DNA from: Arachidicoccus rhizosphaerae
GTDB lineage: Bacteria > Bacteroidota > Bacteroidia > Chitinophagales > Chitinophagaceae
Direction: 5' to 3'
Length of the DNA: 64,000 bases
Assembly (NCBI RefSeq): GCF_900107765.1
Contig: NZ_FNQY01000006.1
Span: forward strand, 1 to 64,000
Under the pieces are notes generated by a model. That model had not been told where the DNA came from. It searched no databases and saw only the letters and a list, made by a program, of their open reading frames with translations. How positions within the stretch are numbered: the first letter of the stretch is position 1; each line of letters starts with the position of its first letter. This document shows, in pieces, positions 27,301-38,300 of this stretch. Position numbers and translations under genes: made by a program.

Positions 27301-27579
27301 TTGCTAATAGGGATCCTTCGCTACTATAATCCCCTCCGACTCCTACTTACCTTTCTTCCCATTTCCCGTTTTGCGGACGTTTTCAAACACTATGTATCTC
27401 AACCATCAACCAAAATACGGGATATAATCAACTCCATACTTAAAGGCTGGGCTAACTATTTCCGATACAGCAACTCTTCGAAAGCGTTCCGGGCGATTTA
27501 TTTTTGGTTGAACAAAAAGGTACGACGTTACTTAAATGCTGAAACTGCTTTCTGGAATAAGAATTCCCAGGTCAAATGA
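27301..27579 (+). pseudogene. Relic of group II intron maturase (GIIM domain)
   Basis: Encodes the C-terminal maturase-specific domain of a group II intron protein: KIRDIINSILKGWANYFRYS, then NSSKAFRAIYFWLNKKVRR. The conserved RGW.NYFR-type core (here KGWANYFR) is intact. The upstream catalytic domain is absent, and no domain V/VI RNA is recognisable downstream, so the intron is dead. The frame is open from about 27301 to 27579 but has no natural start. Confidence 0.8.
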
Positions 27580-27954
27580 GTATAGATAATTTGGGGTTTA
27601 AATGCCGATAAAATTGCCATTTGTCATTGCATTGTCAACTGATTTTTAAAAATAATTTTTGGCTGTATAACTGTACTATTAATCAGGTAAATTTTAATAC
27701 GATAATCATACAAAAAATTGATTTTTGCCTCCGTTAAATCAGGATATTCCTTTATAATTTATTTTTAAAATTTTCATAGCAAAACAAAACTAAATCTTAA
27801 TTTTATTTGCATATTTGATTTTTATTAACTTATTTTGAAATAGAATAATTGTACAAAATACAAATAGAGATCTATTCTTATTATTTATTTTATGAATAGG
27901 ATTTTGATTGTAAGCCGGTGTGTAATAATAAATTAGTAATTTAAATTAACCATA
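27580..27954. other. AT-rich region upstream of the ECF sigma gene
   Basis: No gene seen; very AT-rich. It should contain the promoter of the ECF sigma gene but no convincing -33/-7 pair was found. Confidence 0.45.
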
Positions 27955-28548
27955 ATGTCTGTATTTGAGACTTATTCGGACGAGCATCTCCTTGAATTAC
28001 TCATGGAAGGGCAGGAAGAGGCATTAACGGAAATTTATCAACGTTACTGGCAACAGCTAATTGAGATAGGATACCGTTTTACAAATGATAAGCAAGCGGT
28101 TGAAGAGATTGTAAATGACGTTTTTTTGAAATTGTGGAGTAATCCTGAGAAGTTTCAGGTAAGGTCCTTGCCAGCCTATTTATTCACTTCAATTAAGTTT
28201 GGAATATATAAAATGGTTCTGAAAAAGAAACGCCGTAAAGATCTTCTTGCAAATTATGAATGCAAATTATTAACGGAGGAGGAGCAACAGCGGATTGAAA
28301 TCAAGTTTATGGAGGAATATTTAAAGGAGGTGGTAGAGTCTCTTCCTGAAAAATCCAGACTTATTTACAATTATAGTCGAAATGAGGAAATGAGTGTTGC
28401 AGACATTTCCAGTAAAATGAATATGAAAACCAAGGCAATCGAATACCATATAACCAAAACTTTAAAGTTACTCAGAACTGCCTTGGATCATGCTCATCAT
28501 GTTAAGTTGCTTTTGATTACTATCATGATAATCAGAAGCCTTTTCTGA
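27955..28548 (+). CDS. ECF-family RNA polymerase sigma factor
   Basis: A 197-residue FecI-like sigma factor. Region 2 spans about residues 10-75 (LLMEGQEEALTEIYQRYWQQ, then AVEEIVNDVFLKLW with the conserved D-V-F-x-x-W core). Region 4 spans about 120-175 (LPEKSRLIYNYSRNEEMSVA, DISSKMNMKTKAIEYHITKT, the helix-turn-helix). It lies ahead of a FecR anti-sigma and a SusC with an STN domain, the standard trans-envelope switch: substrate-bound SusC releases the sigma factor. It therefore probably drives the xylan locus. The C-terminus (about 180-197) is unusually hydrophobic (LLLITIMIIRSLF). Confidence 0.92.
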   Translation: MSVFETYSDEHLLELLMEGQEEALTEIYQRYWQQLIEIGYRFTNDKQAVEEIVNDVFLKLWSNPEKFQVRSLPAYLFTSIKFGIYKMVLKKKRRKDLLANYECKLLTEEEQQRIEIKFMEEYLKEVVESLPEKSRLIYNYSRNEEMSVADISSKMNMKTKAIEYHITKTLKLLRTALDHAHHVKLLLITIMIIRSLF

Positions 28549-28636
28549 TTTTATAACTTTTTTCTCAATTTTTTTTTAATTTTTTTAGGGTTCATGCTTG
28601 TTCATGGACTCTTTTATTAAATGGCCTTATATTAAT

Positions 28637-29842
28637 ATGGAACAAGAAGAAATAGAAGACATTATTGAAAGGTATTTTAAAGGGTTAACCAGTGAGGAAG
28701 AGGACCAAAAACTTAGCCTTTGGTATGAGGAAATGAACCTTAGAGGCAAAGATGATTCGGGTTTAAGAGATGAAGATTTTCAAACCTGGAAGAAACAAAT
28801 GCTGCTGAAATTAATAAAGCAGGCAAGAGCTCTTAAAGGGCAAAATCATTTAAACTTTACCGTCCAGGAAAATGTAGAAAATGATAAAAAACAAAATGCA
28901 GCTGAAAAGGGATTTTCGTGGAATAGATGGGGATGGGCTGCAGCCATTCTAATATTATTTTGTTTTTCAATTATGGTTTATCGATTGCAATTTCAAAAAA
29001 GTGCTAATAAACAGCAAGTTGCAAAAGAAGAAATGCAGGGTCTTCCAGGACAGAATATTGCAGCGGGTCACAATGGTGCAATTCTGCATTTATCCAACGG
29101 GCAGGTAATACTTCTGGATAGTCTTCAAAATGGTGTGGTAACGGAACAAAATGGCGTTAAAATTCTTAAGGATAAAAATGGACTCGTTTATGTAGGACAG
29201 GCCAAGGAAACCCTTTACAATGATATTACAACATCGCGCGGGCAGCAATGGAGCTTGACACTGCCAGATGGAACCAAAGTTTGGTTAAATGCAGTGAGCT
29301 CGATTCATTACCCATTAGCTTTTAATGGAAAGGACAGAATCGTAAGCATCAAAGGAGAAGCGTATTTTGAAGTAGTTCATAATGAATCGCAGCCATTTAA
29401 GGTACAGGTAGGAAATACAATGATTGAAGATATTGGGACTGAATTTAATATTAATGCTTATGATGATGAGGCTTCTATTAAAACTACATTGCTGAATGGA
29501 AGTGTAAAAGTTTCTGCTGGCAGCGGTAGTCATGTCCTAATACCAGGAGAACAGGCGGAAACAGATAATTCCCACATAATTAAAATTAGTAAAGTGAATA
29601 CAGAAAATGTTACCGGTTGGGTGAATGGTGAGATGATATTCGATAACGAAATGTTGGAGGAAGTTATGAAGAAAGTCTCCAGATGGTATGATATTGATGT
29701 GACATATAGCGGAAAGATTCCCAATAGAAAGTTTACAGGTAGTATATCCCGGAAATTGAATCTATCCGAATTCCTTAAACTATTGGAATTTGAGAATGTT
29801 GATTACAAGATACAAGGTAAACAATTAACGATACTTCCCTAA
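28637..29842 (+). CDS. FecR-family anti-sigma factor
   Basis: Membrane protein that holds the ECF sigma factor inactive and senses the SusC plug through the periplasm. Start chosen at ATG 28637 (MEQEEIEDIIERYFKGL), typical for the N-terminal cytoplasmic anti-sigma domain; ATG 28604 is possible. One membrane helix lies around residues 95-115 (WGWAAAILILFCFSIMVYRL), then the FecR domain (ITTSRGQQWSLTLPDGTKVW, LNAVSSIHYP, then KGEAYFEV...PFKV) and a C-terminal FecR_C part (DNEMLEEVMKKVSRWYDIDV). The sequence before it is T-rich. Confidence 0.92.
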   Translation: MEQEEIEDIIERYFKGLTSEEEDQKLSLWYEEMNLRGKDDSGLRDEDFQTWKKQMLLKLIKQARALKGQNHLNFTVQENVENDKKQNAAEKGFSWNRWGWAAAILILFCFSIMVYRLQFQKSANKQQVAKEEMQGLPGQNIAAGHNGAILHLSNGQVILLDSLQNGVVTEQNGVKILKDKNGLVYVGQAKETLYNDITTSRGQQWSLTLPDGTKVWLNAVSSIHYPLAFNGKDRIVSIKGEAYFEVVHNESQPFKVQVGNTMIEDIGTEFNINAYDDEASIKTTLLNGSVKVSAGSGSHVLIPGEQAETDNSHIIKISKVNTENVTGWVNGEMIFDNEMLEEVMKKVSRWYDIDVTYSGKIPNRKFTGSISRKLNLSEFLKLLEFENVDYKIQGKQLTILP

Positions 29843-30004
29843 AATTTTAAACTGATATTGAATATGAAATAAAAAATATAGAGTAATTGCACGAATCAGA
29901 AAAACCGGAAGTGCTCGCAACACCTCCGGCCATAAAAATCTGAGTTAACCAATCTGGAAGGTTGGCTGTAATACATAACATTTAACCCAAACTTTTACAA
30001 AGAT
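29843..30004 (+). other. Leader of the xylan-utilisation operon
   Basis: A 162-bp region. It can fold locally: CCGGA...TCCGG around 29908-29933, and CCAA...TTGG around 29949-29965. The ECF-dependent promoter of the operon may lie here, but no consensus is known for this sigma factor. Confidence 0.4.
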
Positions 30005-33000
30005 ATGGATTTTAATGCTTTTAGGAAGCTCATGCCCAAAACGGGCAGGGAGCTTTATAAATCGTTGCTGGTTATGAAGTTAATTACTATTTTGATACTA
30101 GTTGCCTGCATTGGTGCGCATGGTGCCGCTTTAAGCCAAAAGATAAATTTAGATGCCAGGAATATTCCACTTGAAGATGTCTTCAAGGTAATTAAGATGC
30201 AAACGGGATATCATTTCTTTTATGAAAAAGAAGTTTTAAACGGTTTGCCAAAGGTAACTGTACACGCAGAAAATGCTAATATTAATGATGTACTGACCAA
30301 CTGTTTTAAGAATCTACCTATTTCCTTTTATATATCGGAAAATACAATTGGTATTAAAAGAAAAAAGATGGATGAAGTACCTCCAACTGAAATAAAGGTA
30401 GCTCAACAGGTAAAAGTAAGCGGAAAAGTTGCAGATTCCCTTGGCAATCCATTACCAGGAGTGAGTGTATATTTAAAAGGAACAAAAATTGGGACGACAA
30501 CGGATCAAAATGGTCATTATTCATTGAGCTTCCCTGAGCAGAAAGCGGTGATTGTTTTTGCCTTTATTGGATATGAAACTACTGAAATCAATTTTGGTGA
30601 TGGAGAGATCATAAATGTCACATTAAAACAACAGGTGTCTGATTTAGAACAAATGGTTGTTATTGGATATGGATCTCAAAAAAAGGAAAGTGTGGTTGCA
30701 GCTATCTCCCAAACGACGGGTGAAGTTTTAGAAAGGGCAGGGGGTGTTTCAAGTATTGGGGCTGCGCTGACAGGTAATGTGCCAGGTTTGATTACAACAT
30801 CGAGTACGGGGTTACCTGGAGAAGAAGACCCACAGATAGTTATTCGCGGAACAAATTCCTGGAATAACACATCTCCTCTGATTCTGGTTGATGGGGTTGA
30901 ACGTCCAATGAACAGTGTAGATATTAATTCCGTAGCAACAGTAAGTGTTTTAAAAGACGCTTCTGCAACTGCTGTATTTGGATCAAGAGGTGCCAATGGA
31001 GTAATTTTAATAACCACTAAAAGAGGTCAATTAGGTAGAGCCTCTATCAGTGCAAGAGTAAATACGATTATAAAGCAGCCCTCCAAATTGCCGCAAAAAT
31101 ACGATTCATATAATACGCTTGCTTTAAGAAATCAGGTGATAGAAAATGAATTGAATGTAGATCCAGACAGTTGGAATCAATATTTGCCGGAAGAAATTCT
31201 AGAAAAATACAAAAACCCTTCTAATGAAGAAGAGAGGGAAAGATATCCTAATGTGGATTGGAATAAAGTTCTTTTTAAGGATTACACTATGAGTCATAAT
31301 GCCAGTGTTGATATAAGTGGTGGGACGAAATTTGTAAAATATTTTGCCAATGTAGATTATCTCCATGAAGGAGACATCTTCAAAGTATATGATAACGGCA
31401 GAGGGTATAAACCGGGTTTTGGGTTCAATAGGATTAATGTAAGAAGTAACCTTGATTTTCAATTAACTCCATCCACTGTTTTTAAAACCAATTTAAGTGG
31501 TTCCTACGGTGTACAAAAAACTCCATGGAATTTTTCTCAAAGTGATTATGTAACTGGGTTAACGCTTTGGCTGTCTGCTTATTCTACACCACCGGATGCA
31601 TTTTTGCCGATTTATCCTGATGGCTCGTGGGGATATAGTCTGGTTAATAGTAATTTGGCAAATTCTGCATTAAACCTTTCAGTTGGCGGTATTCAACAGG
31701 TAACAACTGCCAGAATGACCACAGACTTTATCTTAGATCAGGATCTGGGTATGCTTGTTAAAGGATTAAAATTATCTGGAACGGTATCGCTCGATAACAC
31801 TTTTGTTGAAAATAATCGTGGTGTCAATGATTTGTATAATGGTGTTCAGATGAAATATGTGGATCCAGAAACTGGAGCGGTAACTTATAAACAGGCTTAT
31901 GATGGTGTTACAAATTTTGACTTTCAGGAAGGGATAAACTGGTCTACCAGCGCTGGAAATGTTGGCTCAAATTACAGACGCATATTTTATCAATTACAAT
32001 TAAACTATGCGAAAACTATCGCTGGAAATCATTATATAACGGCAATGGGACTGATGAATAGAAATCAATATGCCACAGGTAGTGAAGTCCCGCATTCTAG
32101 AGAAGATTGGGTGTTTAGAACGACCTATAGTTACAAAAATAAATATACTGTCGAGTATAATGGAGCGTATAATGGCTCAGAGCAGTTTGCAAAAGGCAAT
32201 AGGTTTGCTTATTTTTCTTCAGGTGGGGTAAACTGGGTAGTAAGTAGAGAGAACTTTATGAAATCTGTGAATTTTGTAGATGTCCTAAAAGTTAGGGCTT
32301 CTGTAGGACAAACAGGTAACGACAATATTAATAACCTTAGGTGGTTATACCTGAATCAATGGGCTCATTCCGGAAATGCCTTATTAGGTACATCGGGAGT
32401 AGATGCTGAACAAAGTAGTTATACGTGGTATACTTTAACCTCTCTGGGTAATGAAAAAATCCAATGGGAAGAATCTTTTAAGAGTAATATAGGCGTTGAT
32501 TTTGAGTTATTTCGTGGTCTGCTGAAAGGAAAATTTGATTATTTTGAAGATAAACGTTCTAAAATATTCATAGCTGGTACTAATAGATCGGTTCCTTCCT
32601 ATTTTGGATTTTCTGCACCAGCAGCTAATCTTGGGAAGGTGAATGCTAAAGGCTATGAGTTTGAATTGCATTTAAATAAAAATCTGAGCGATGCTTTACG
32701 GGTATATGTGGACTTTAATATGACACATACTCAAAATAAAGTAATTGATGAAGATGATGCAGAACTGTTGCCCGAGTATCAGAAAAAGGCTGGTAAGTCT
32801 GTAGGACAGGCATATTCTTATGTTAGTTCTGGCTATTATAATACCTGGGACGAACTTTACGGTAGCACACAGTATAATACCAATGATAATAACAAACTTC
32901 CCGGTAATTATAATATCATTGATTATAATGGAGATGGCGTTATTGATCAGGATGATAATATACCTTATGGTTATACTGGCTGGCCACAAAACACTTATAA

Positions 33001-33463
33001 TACAACTATCGGATTTGACTGGAAAGGGTTTAGTGCATTTGTCCAGTTTTATGGAGTAACCAATGTAACAAGGCAAGTTGTATTTAGTACTTTTTCCGGT
33101 CAAGTGGATATTGCTTATGATGAGGGTGATTATTGGAGCAAAAGTGCTTCTTCCGGAACGGTTCCATTGCCTAGATGGTTGTCCACTCCACCTGATTACT
33201 ACAGAGCTGATCAGTATATGTATGACGGATCCTATTTAAGGTTAAAAAATGCGGAAATAGCCTATACATTCGGTAAGAATTGGCGGTTTATTAAAAAGGC
33301 TGGCCTGGAAAATATTAGGGTTTATTTAAATGGAGACAATCTTTTCTTGTGGACCAAAATGCCTGATGATCGCGAATCTAACTATGCCGGAAGTGGCTGG
33401 GCAAGTCAGGGTGCTTACCCTACGCTAAAGAGATACAACCTTGGATTTAATATCACCTTTTAA
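30005..33463 (+). CDS. SusC-type TonB receptor with STN signalling domain (XusA-like)
   Basis: 1152 residues. The membrane-spanning signal (about 20-45: LLVMKLITILILVACIGAHG) is followed by an STN domain (about 47-125: LDARNIPLEDVFKVIKMQTG), which contacts the FecR periplasmic domain. Next come a carboxypeptidase-regulatory-like domain (about 138-210), the SusC plug (VVIGYGSQKKESVVA, then DASATAVFGSRGANGVI) and the beta barrel ending NITF. Together with the sigma/FecR pair it would sense and import xylan oligosaccharides. First structural gene of a six-gene operon (30.0-43.4 kb), with SusD 9 bp behind it. It would be XusA in the xylan-utilisation system. Confidence 0.93.
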   Translation: MDFNAFRKLMPKTGRELYKSLLVMKLITILILVACIGAHGAALSQKINLDARNIPLEDVFKVIKMQTGYHFFYEKEVLNGLPKVTVHAENANINDVLTNCFKNLPISFYISENTIGIKRKKMDEVPPTEIKVAQQVKVSGKVADSLGNPLPGVSVYLKGTKIGTTTDQNGHYSLSFPEQKAVIVFAFIGYETTEINFGDGEIINVTLKQQVSDLEQMVVIGYGSQKKESVVAAISQTTGEVLERAGGVSSIGAALTGNVPGLITTSSTGLPGEEDPQIVIRGTNSWNNTSPLILVDGVERPMNSVDINSVATVSVLKDASATAVFGSRGANGVILITTKRGQLGRASISARVNTIIKQPSKLPQKYDSYNTLALRNQVIENELNVDPDSWNQYLPEEILEKYKNPSNEEERERYPNVDWNKVLFKDYTMSHNASVDISGGTKFVKYFANVDYLHEGDIFKVYDNGRGYKPGFGFNRINVRSNLDFQLTPSTVFKTNLSGSYGVQKTPWNFSQSDYVTGLTLWLSAYSTPPDAFLPIYPDGSWGYSLVNSNLANSALNLSVGGIQQVTTARMTTDFILDQDLGMLVKGLKLSGTVSLDNTFVENNRGVNDLYNGVQMKYVDPETGAVTYKQAYDGVTNFDFQEGINWSTSAGNVGSNYRRIFYQLQLNYAKTIAGNHYITAMGLMNRNQYATGSEVPHSREDWVFRTTYSYKNKYTVEYNGAYNGSEQFAKGNRFAYFSSGGVNWVVSRENFMKSVNFVDVLKVRASVGQTGNDNINNLRWLYLNQWAHSGNALLGTSGVDAEQSSYTWYTLTSLGNEKIQWEESFKSNIGVDFELFRGLLKGKFDYFEDKRSKIFIAGTNRSVPSYFGFSAPAANLGKVNAKGYEFELHLNKNLSDALRVYVDFNMTHTQNKVIDEDDAELLPEYQKKAGKSVGQAYSYVSSGYYNTWDELYGSTQYNTNDNNKLPGNYNIIDYNGDGVIDQDDNIPYGYTGWPQNTYNTTIGFDWKGFSAFVQFYGVTNVTRQVVFSTFSGQVDIAYDEGDYWSKSASSGTVPLPRWLSTPPDYYRADQYMYDGSYLRLKNAEIAYTFGKNWRFIKKAGLENIRVYLNGDNLFLWTKMPDDRESNYAGSGWASQGAYPTLKRYNLGFNITF

Positions 33464-33472
33464 TAAGTTATC

Positions 33473-35368
33473 ATGAAAAGATATTCTAAAATATATATAC
33501 TAATAGGCTTTCTTGCAGTATTTACTGCCATTAGTTCATGTGAAAAATACCTAGATAAAAGTCCAGATTCAACTTTGAATGCGGATGATGCTTATAAAAA
33601 CTTTACCAACTTTCAGGGGTTTACCGAGGAGTTGTATCATTGCATACCGGATTTTTCCAATGCTTATTGGACCAATTCATGGAATTGGGGGGAGGATGAG
33701 ATAATGTCAACATCACATGATTTTCATTTTGTAAATAAAATTGATTTAGGGAATTTTTGGGGCTGGCAATCAGAATTCGATGGTTGGCAAGGGGGATGGA
33801 TGGATCGGGCATCCACATCTACAGACAATGATAGGTTTCATAAGTCCTTATATCCGCTTTGTTGGTATGGCATAAATAAGGCTAATTTAGGATTAGCGAA
33901 TATGGATAAGTTAATTGATGCCACAACCGAAGAAAAAAATTTAATTAAAGGTCAATTGCTGTTTTTTAGAGGGTGGTTTCATTTTGAGTTGATGCAATAT
34001 TTTGGGGGGCTTCCATATATTGATACGCTTTTGCCAAGTGATCAGAAGTTAACATTACCTCGGTTAAGTTATTCGGAGTGCGCGGATAAAGCGGCCTTGG
34101 ATTTTAAAGAGGCGGCAGATTTATTGCCTACGAATTGGGATAACACTACTGCGGGTAAAAATACGCTTGGGAAAAATGAACTTCGAATTAATAAGATAAT
34201 GGCCTTGGGATATTTGGGAAAAGATTATCTATGGGCAGGAAGTCCCTTAATGAACTCCGTTTCTACCGGATCTACAGCTTATAATAAGGATTATTGTAAA
34301 AAAGCAGCGGATGCTTTTGCAGAATTATTGAAACTATGCGAAAGTGGGGAGGCCCCATATAAATTATTGCCATTTGATAAATATTTCAATAATTTCTATA
34401 CGACTGGTCAAAATTGGTTAATGCCTGGTGGAACTGAGGCAATTTTCAGATCGCCTTATTATAATGCTAATTCATCGAATTGGGGAACTAGTAAACAATA
34501 TACTCCGTTAATTATAGGCGAAGGTGATATTGTATTCGCACCGACTGCCAATTATGTAGACTATTATGGAATGGCTAATGGGTTGCCAATATCTGATATT
34601 ACGAAATCTGATCCAAAGTCGGGTTATGACCCTGAATACCCTTGGAAAGGAAGAGATCCGAGATTCTATAATGATATAGTTTATGACGGTGTCAAGTTTG
34701 TTCAAGGTTCAACAACAGATGAGGCAAACAGGTATGCGAATTTATTCGGTGATGGAACAATTAACGGCCGTGGCAGCTATAGAGATCCAAGTACTGGTAG
34801 CAGAACTGGGTATTTATTAAGAAAATTCATTCCAATTACTTGTAATAAATATGATGATGGCTATGGGTATTCTCATAGTCTCAATATTCATATCCCTTAT
34901 ATGCGGCTGGCAGATATTTATTTAATGTATGCAGAGTCTGTGGCTGAAGGATATGGCTCTCCAACTGCTTCTGTATCTTCTTATGGCAAAACGGCAGTTG
35001 ATGCTGTCAATGTGATAAGAGACAGAGCGGGAGTAGGACATGTTGCCGCTGAATATACAGGATCAGTGGATGCTTTTATGCCTGAACTTCGTAGGGAAAG
35101 AGCTGTTGAATTATCATTTGAAGGTCATAGATTTAACGATTTACGCCGCTGGTTACTTCTCATTAAAAAGCCCTATACATTGAAGAAGACTGTTTATTTT
35201 GACAGGGCAGGAACCTTCAGCACTACAAATCCTGAGGATAATGAGGTGAAAAACCTTCGGGAAGAGACGATTCTTGAAAGAAAATTTACAGAGAAACATT
35301 ATTGGCTACCTCTTAAGACAAGCGATGTGACACTTTACCCGGGATTTTACCAAAATCCTGGTTGGTAA
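33473..35368 (+). CDS. SusD-family lipoprotein (XusB-like)
   Basis: 631 residues; lipoprotein signal ending in ISSC (Cys23). It has the RagB/SusD helical region: GQLLFFRGWFHFELMQYFGG, later YMRLADIYLMYAESVAEGYG and the C-terminal RRERAVELSFEGHRFNDLRR, a strong family motif. It lies 9 bp after the XusA-like gene, and 24 bp before a second SusC gene. As the surface partner of that barrel, it should bind xylan chains. Confidence 0.93.
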   Translation: MKRYSKIYILIGFLAVFTAISSCEKYLDKSPDSTLNADDAYKNFTNFQGFTEELYHCIPDFSNAYWTNSWNWGEDEIMSTSHDFHFVNKIDLGNFWGWQSEFDGWQGGWMDRASTSTDNDRFHKSLYPLCWYGINKANLGLANMDKLIDATTEEKNLIKGQLLFFRGWFHFELMQYFGGLPYIDTLLPSDQKLTLPRLSYSECADKAALDFKEAADLLPTNWDNTTAGKNTLGKNELRINKIMALGYLGKDYLWAGSPLMNSVSTGSTAYNKDYCKKAADAFAELLKLCESGEAPYKLLPFDKYFNNFYTTGQNWLMPGGTEAIFRSPYYNANSSNWGTSKQYTPLIIGEGDIVFAPTANYVDYYGMANGLPISDITKSDPKSGYDPEYPWKGRDPRFYNDIVYDGVKFVQGSTTDEANRYANLFGDGTINGRGSYRDPSTGSRTGYLLRKFIPITCNKYDDGYGYSHSLNIHIPYMRLADIYLMYAESVAEGYGSPTASVSSYGKTAVDAVNVIRDRAGVGHVAAEYTGSVDAFMPELRRERAVELSFEGHRFNDLRRWLLLIKKPYTLKKTVYFDRAGTFSTTNPEDNEVKNLREETILERKFTEKHYWLPLKTSDVTLYPGFYQNPGW

Positions 35369-35392
35369 TGGTGTAGAAAATCTAATCTATTT

Positions 35393-38300
35393 ATGAATTG
35401 TAATATAAACAGACATTCAATGAAATTATTAATAATTCTCATAATATACATGGCATGTGCTTTCGGCGCAGTCGGGGTGAAGGCCCAAAGTGTACTGGAG
35501 ATTAAAATCAGTGCAAAAGTTTATGATCAAAACCAAAATCCTATTGCTAATGCATTGATTCAAAGCCAGGAAAGGGCAGATGTCCATACTTTAACGGACA
35601 GTAATGGCGCTTTTAGTTTAATGGCTGAACCTGGCGAAAACATATTTGTATCCGCCCCAGGATTTACTTCTTTGTATCTGCCAGCATCGAAACAATTAAA
35701 TATTATTAAGTTAAATCCGACCAGTTTAGATACCATTGATGTACAAGCTCCTTTTAGTACAAGTAGAAAGGAAGATTTATTTGGGGATGTAACAGTTGTT
35801 AATCAACAGGAAATTATGGCTAAGAATTATACAACTTACAGCTTGGATGGTTTAGTCGCTTATGTTCCTGGTTATAATGGTAATAGTATTTGGGGTATGG
35901 GATCTTACTTATTGTTGGTAGATGGTGTTCCAAGGGATGCTAATAATGTCCTGCCTACTGAAATTGATCAGATTGCTGTTCTAAAAGGAGTGGAGGCTGT
36001 AGCATTGTATGGGAGCAAAGGAGCGAAAGGAGTGATTAATATAACCACTAAACGCGGCCAGGCATTTAATAAGAAATTAATTGTTAGAGCAGATATGGGT
36101 ACTTATGTTCCTGTAAGTTATCCGAAATATCTTGGATCTGCAGAATATATGAGCTTATATAATGAAGCGAGGAGTAATGATAGTTTGCCTGCTTTATATG
36201 ATGAGGCTACTATTTATCATTACGCATCAAATGAGAATGAGTACCGTTATCCGAATGTCGATTATTATTCTGATTCTTATTTAAAAAGAGCTTACAATAG
36301 ATATGATGCTACTGCTGAAATATCCGGAGGTAACGACCGGGCGAGATATTATACCAATATGGGATTTTATACAGAAGGCTCCTTATTGGATTTTGGAATG
36401 GCAAAGGAGAATAGAAATAGCAGGTTTAATCTCAGAGGGAATGTTGATATAAAAATTAATCGGTTTATTAATGGGAGAATTGATGCGACTGCTACGTTTT
36501 ATGATGGCAGAGGAGTAAATGCTGATTACTGGTCAGCAGCAGCAACAGTTCGCCCGAATCGATTTACTCCTCTGGTGCCAATTGATATGATTGAGTCAAA
36601 TGATGAAGCTTCATTATTATTGGTGCAAAACAGCGACCATGTAATAGATGGGAAATACCTGTTGGGTGGAACTCAGTTGGATCAAACCAATACAATGGCT
36701 ACCATTTATGCAGGCGGATATAATAAATATATTTCAAGACAGTTTCAGTTTAGTTCCGGCATTGATGCGGATTTAAAGGATATTTTGCCTGGACTTAAAT
36801 TTAAATCGAATTTTGCGGTCGATTATGCGACTGCATATTCCTTATCTTATAACTATGATTATGCAACATATGAACCTATTTGGAATAATTATGCTGGTCA
36901 GGATCTTATCAGTAGTCTGAATAAGTATGGAAATGATGCGACTTCAGGGACACAAAATGTTAGCAATAGTTGGTATAGGCAAACAATTGCTTTTTACGGA
37001 TTATTTAGCTATGACCAGACTTTTGGAACAAAAAACAATGTTTCCAGTGAACTCATAGCAAATGGGTATCAGCAGTCTGAATCGGAAGTTTATCACAGGG
37101 TTAGTAATGCAAATCTGGGCCTTCATGCCGGATATAACTATGATCATAAATATTATATCGATTTTAAAGGAGCATATATTCATTCAGCGAAATTGCCTGA
37201 AAATCACAGAGAGGCTTTATCACCGACCTTATCTATTGCATGGAGAATCAGCAAAGAGCCATTTATGCATAATAAAACCGGGGTGGTTAACGATTTGAAA
37301 ATAACAGCCTCAGCGGGCATTTTGAATACGGATATTGATATTAGTGATTATTATATGTATCAGGGTTACTATACGGTAGCAGGCTCTTGGTATGGTTGGA
37401 AAGATGGAACTGGGTTCCAGGCAACTGAATCCAGAAGGGGAAATAACCCTAATATGTCTTTCCCAAGGCGCAAGGAGATTAATATAGGTTTTGAGGGGTT
37501 ATTCTTCAATAGTTCTTTACAGCTTAGCAGTCATTTTTTCCGTAATACGATAGATGGTAATATTATTCAGGCATCCTCTTTATTCCCTTCATATTTTACT
37601 TCTTATTGGCCGGTTTCTTCTTTTATTCCCTATATCAATTATGATAGAGATCAGAGAACAGGGGTTGATTTCGGGCTGGACTGGCATAAGTTAATTGGTA
37701 AATTAGATGTTGACTTTGGGTTAAATGGAACATATTATACAACAAAAGCTACCAGACGCGCTGAGGTCTATGAAGATGCTTATCAATACAGGCAAGGGAA
37801 AAGTCTTGACGGTATATGGGGGCTTCAAAACCTGGGATTTTTTGAAAGCCAGGAGGATATTGATAATTCACCCACCCAATCTTTTGGAGAAGTGCATCCG
37901 GGTGACATCAAATACAAGGATCAGAATGGAGATGGAGTAATTAATAGCCAGGACGAGGTGTTTTTAGGCAAGGGAGGATGGTTCGGCGCTCCCTTTACGA
38001 TCGGTATGAATCTTACCGTTAAATACAAAAAACTTACACTTTTCATGTACGGAACTGGAAGTTATGGTGCATATGGAGTTAAAAACAATAGTTATTATTG
38101 GGTGTATGGAGATGGAAAGTATTCCGAAGTCGTCCGCAACAGATGGACGGAAGAGACTAAGGCAACAGCTACTTATCCCCGACTGACCACTAATTCCAGT
38201 GATAATAATTTCAGGACATCAGATTTCTGGATGTATAAAGCCAATCGATTTGATCTGTCCAAAGTACAACTAAGTTATGATATGACCGGCCTGTTAAAAT

